From: Candidatus Zixiibacteriota bacterium
GTDB lineage: Bacteria; Zixibacteria; MSB-5A5; GN15; FEB-12
Assembly: GCA_022570975.1 (NCBI GenBank)
Contig: JACZYS010000112.1
Coordinates: 1-8,385 of the forward strand
Direction of reading: 5' to 3'
DNA: 8,385 bases
How positions within the stretch are numbered: position 1 is the stretch's first letter; the number at the start of each line of letters is the position of its first letter. Shown here piece after piece: positions 6,125 through 8,385 of the stretch. A model generated the notes under the pieces. That model had not been told where the DNA came from and searched no databases. It saw only the letters and a list, made by a program, of their open reading frames with translations. A program made the position numbers and the translations under genes.

Positions 6125-8269
6125 ATGCCGTTTGCCTATACAAAACATATGAAGAGCCGTGACCGGCTCAGAAAATTTTTCATTCTGGTCATTGCTCTTT
6201 TGGTAGTGCTCTTGATTTATGGCATATTCAAAGTTAATGTCATCTACCGGAACGAACTCCCCTCATTTACCCAGCTTCATAATATTGAACCAAGCTTAAA
6301 GACCAAATTATATGACAGAAATGGCGTTCTTTTGACCGAGTATTTTAATGAGAACAGAATGCTGACACCGTTTTATAAAATGCCGCAGCATTTGATAAAT
6401 ATGCTTCTGGCCTCTGAGGATCGGGAGTTTTATGACCACTGGGGTATCAACCTTCGCCGTGTGGCCATCGTGGCCCTGAACAATCTGGCCAAAGGAAGAA
6501 TCACCGGCGGCGCATCAACAATCACCCAGCAGCTTTCCCGGATGCTCTTTTTGACCAGAGATAAAACTCTAAACAGAAAAGTAAAAGAAGCGCTCACGGC
6601 CATAAAACTGGAGCGGACATATTCCAAGGATGAAATTATTGAGATGTATCTCAATCAATATTATTTCAGCCGGGGAGCCTATGGAGTTGCCGCGGCGGCA
6701 AATATTTTCTTTTCCAAATCAGTTGAAGAGCTGACCCTCAATGATTGTGCTATTATTGTGGGGACGCTTAAAGGTCCCAATATAAACTCTCCGCTTAACA
6801 ATCCCGATAAATCTTTTCAGGCCAGAAACCGGGTCCTTTTTTCTTATTACAATTACGGCATGCTGACCCGCGAAGTATATGATTCTCTTCGCACTGCCTC
6901 ACTTGAGATAAATCCACCGGAGAAAAAAATTGGCAAAGCTCCCTACTTTACAGAAACTGTCCGGCAGTACATTCTTAAAAAATACGGTGAGAACGTTCTC
7001 TACTCGGGCGGCTTAAAAGTATATACATCGCTTGATGTTGATTTACAGCTGGCGGCGGAGACGGCCTTGAAGAAAAAAATTGATTCTCTCCAGGCGAAAG
7101 TTCAATTAAGTTACAAGAAAAGCAACAAGACCTATACAGTCGTCATTCCGGACACAACCGATGAACGCGGCAACCCGGTAAGAGAATACAAGAAAATTCA
7201 GGGAGCATTTATCGCCATCGATAACAGCAACGGCGATATATTATCGATGGTCGGTGGTTCATCGTTTAAGGAGACACAATTCAACCGGGCCGTTCAGGCT
7301 GTTCGTCAGCCCGGCTCGGCTTTTAAACCGTTCATATATACTGCCTGTATCGACAACGGATTTCGTACTACTGACATCATCGATGACAACCCGATAGTGC
7401 TTGACATTCCCGGCACCAAGCAATGGCGGCCGAATAATTTTGACAAGAAATTCCTGGGGCCAATCACCATACGTGAGGGTCTGAAAAAATCCCGTAACCT
7501 GGTTGCCATCCGTCTGCTGCTGAAAATAAACCCGCAACAGGCAATATTTTATGCCAAAAAGATGGGCATCACCACTCCGCTGGCCGAGGTGCCTTCGCTG
7601 GCCATTGGCGTAAGTGAAGTCCGCTTGATTGAACTGGTCTCGGCCTATTCCACATACCCCAACAAAGGGATCCATATTCCCTATCGCATGATTCACAAAA
7701 TAATTGACCGCTACGGCCGGGTATTGGAAGACAATTCGGCAATTTTGAAAGATGAAGTTCTCTCCGAGCAGACGGCTTATATAATGGTTGATATGATGCG
7801 CTCGGTGGTGGACGAAGGAACCGGCCGACGGGTCCGCTGGATGAAATTCTATCGTCCGGCCGGAGGAAAAACGGGAACCTCTGATAATTATTGTGACAAC
7901 TGGTTTATCGGTTACACGCCGCAAATTACGGCCGGCACCTGGATTGGATTTGATGACAAGACCTCTATCGGGCGAGGTCAGGACGGCTCCAAAAACGGAG
8001 TTCCGGTCTGGACAGAATTTATGATTGCCGCCCATGACTCTCTGCCAGCGCTCGATTTTGAGGAGCCGGACGGGATTGTCCACGCCGATGTTTGCCTGGA
8101 ATCAGGCGAGCTTGCTACCGACCGATGTATTGATGTCCGCAACGAACTTTTTATGGAAGGCAGTGAGCCGACCGAAACCTGCCGGATTCACCCCTCTACC
8201 GGCCTCTATCGCTATCAGGACAACAGTGAGAAAAACGACGATGACGACGAAGAGCGCAAGCATTTCTGA
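6125..8269 (+). CDS. Class A penicillin-binding protein, PBP1A family (bifunctional peptidoglycan synthase)
   Basis: A 714-residue inner-membrane enzyme that polymerises lipid II into glycan strands and cross-links the peptides. A basic N-terminus and one membrane segment (about 18-35) are followed by a GT51 glycosyltransferase domain: EDREFYDHWG at 98-107 with catalytic Glu98, GGASTITQQLSR at 128-139, RKVKEALTAIKLE at 151-163, and EMYLNQYYFSRGAYGV at 173-188. The transpeptidase domain carries all three penicillin-binding motifs: S398-A-F-K401 (RQPGSAFKPF), S456-R-N458 and KTGT at 582-585. The tail has Cys657, Cys668 and Cys686 in the G-E-L-A-T-x(2)-C and E-P-x(3)-C-x-x-H arrangement seen in many PBP1A proteins, then an acidic end (DDDDEERKHF). 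Start at 6125; Met9 (6149) is an alternative. The family is called mrcA or ponA in other species. It appears complete and active, and is divergent from tyrS. Confidence 0.96.
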   Translation: MPFAYTKHMKSRDRLRKFFILVIALLVVLLIYGIFKVNVIYRNELPSFTQLHNIEPSLKTKLYDRNGVLLTEYFNENRMLTPFYKMPQHLINMLLASEDREFYDHWGINLRRVAIVALNNLAKGRITGGASTITQQLSRMLFLTRDKTLNRKVKEALTAIKLERTYSKDEIIEMYLNQYYFSRGAYGVAAAANIFFSKSVEELTLNDCAIIVGTLKGPNINSPLNNPDKSFQARNRVLFSYYNYGMLTREVYDSLRTASLEINPPEKKIGKAPYFTETVRQYILKKYGENVLYSGGLKVYTSLDVDLQLAAETALKKKIDSLQAKVQLSYKKSNKTYTVVIPDTTDERGNPVREYKKIQGAFIAIDNSNGDILSMVGGSSFKETQFNRAVQAVRQPGSAFKPFIYTACIDNGFRTTDIIDDNPIVLDIPGTKQWRPNNFDKKFLGPITIREGLKKSRNLVAIRLLLKINPQQAIFYAKKMGITTPLAEVPSLAIGVSEVRLIELVSAYSTYPNKGIHIPYRMIHKIIDRYGRVLEDNSAILKDEVLSEQTAYIMVDMMRSVVDEGTGRRVRWMKFYRPAGGKTGTSDNYCDNWFIGYTPQITAGTWIGFDDKTSIGRGQDGSKNGVPVWTEFMIAAHDSLPALDFEEPDGIVHADVCLESGELATDRCIDVRNELFMEGSEPTETCRIHPSTGLYRYQDNSEKNDDDDEERKHF

Positions 8270-8317
8270 AGCAAGACTTCACCCTGAGCCATTGGCAATG
8301 TTGACTAATAAAAGAGT

Positions 8318-8341
8318 GTCAGGAGCACAGGGCCTCCTGAC
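8318..8341. repeat. GTCAGGAG/CTCCTGAC hairpin element
   Basis: A perfect 8-bp stem with an 8-nt GC-rich loop (CACAGGGC), 48 nt after the PBP stop. On the plus strand it is followed by CCTACAAAAAAC, so it lacks the U-run of a PBP terminator. On the minus strand it is followed by ACTCTTTT, so it could end a leftward gene lying off the right edge. The wording resembles a dispersed intergenic repeat ('GTAGGTCAGGAG..CTCCTGACA' type), but no second copy is visible here. Confidence 0.5.
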
Positions 8342-8353
8342 CTACAAAAAACT

Positions 8354-8373
8354 TCATATTGAGTCATATTGAG
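8354..8373. repeat. Tandem 10-bp duplication TCATATTGAG x2
   Basis: TCATATTGAG at 8354-8363 is followed directly by an identical copy at 8364-8373. It is one helical turn long, the size of a tandem binding site, but may simply be a replication-slippage duplication. Confidence 0.6.
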
Positions 8374-8385
8374 CGGTCTCACTAA

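Noticed and set aside
7259..8083. A 274-codon open frame on the minus strand opposite the PBP gene
   Set aside because: It lies fully inside the PBP coding region, has no recognisable domain, and its composition is that of a reverse reading of a GC-richer gene.
8318..8341. Hairpin as intrinsic terminator of the PBP gene
   Set aside because: The stem is followed by an A-rich, not T-rich, stretch on the plus strand.
8025..8372. A 115-codon plus-strand open frame at the right end
   Set aside because: It overlaps the PBP 3' end in another frame, shows no domain, and its last part is a translation of the hairpin and tandem repeat.

Overview
The window comes from a Gram-negative, lipoprotein-rich bacterium, most likely in the FCB superphylum (Bacteroidota and relatives such as Zixibacteria, Marinimicrobia or KSB1). 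Three things point there. One lipoprotein has the 'C-A-x(n)-P-P-x-G-G' opening followed by SbsA-like Ig domains that is common in that group. A leftover C-terminal tail (SGVYFYRLKADG...KKMVMLK) looks like FCB secreted-protein sorting or FlgD-like tails. The left-edge gene encodes a secreted protein with a Sec signal. The phylum is inference from memory of these families; no marker gene settles it.

Layout, left to right: (1) 1-429, minus: the N-terminal part of a secreted protein that runs off the left edge. (2) 430-688: a non-coding stretch holding a 12-bp palindrome over the start codon of that gene, a perfect 13-bp-stem hairpin, a broken 3' end of another secreted-protein gene, and a REP-like repeat ending in an ATTCCCGT/ACGGGAAT hairpin. 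(3) 689-5981, minus: a compact four-gene cluster read tyrS -> TPR lipoprotein -> Big_5/Ig-like lipoprotein -> class I methyltransferase, with gaps of 46 bp, a 4-bp overlap, and 43 bp. (4) 5982-6124: a 143-bp divergent promoter region. (5) 6125-8269, plus: a complete class A penicillin-binding protein (PBP1A family). (6) 8270-8385: a short tail with a hairpin element and a 10-bp tandem duplication.

How the parts relate: tyrS is a housekeeping translation gene that appears to lead an operon whose next two products are lipoproteins, probably facing the periplasm or outer membrane. The divergent gene makes a bifunctional peptidoglycan synthase. The shared theme is cell-envelope building, but nothing here shows a direct functional link. 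No tRNA, rRNA, CRISPR array, transposase or phage gene was found. I see no clear new defence or mobile system. The most unusual part is the 430-688 segment, where a secreted-protein gene has been reduced to its last ~24 codons beside a repeat element.
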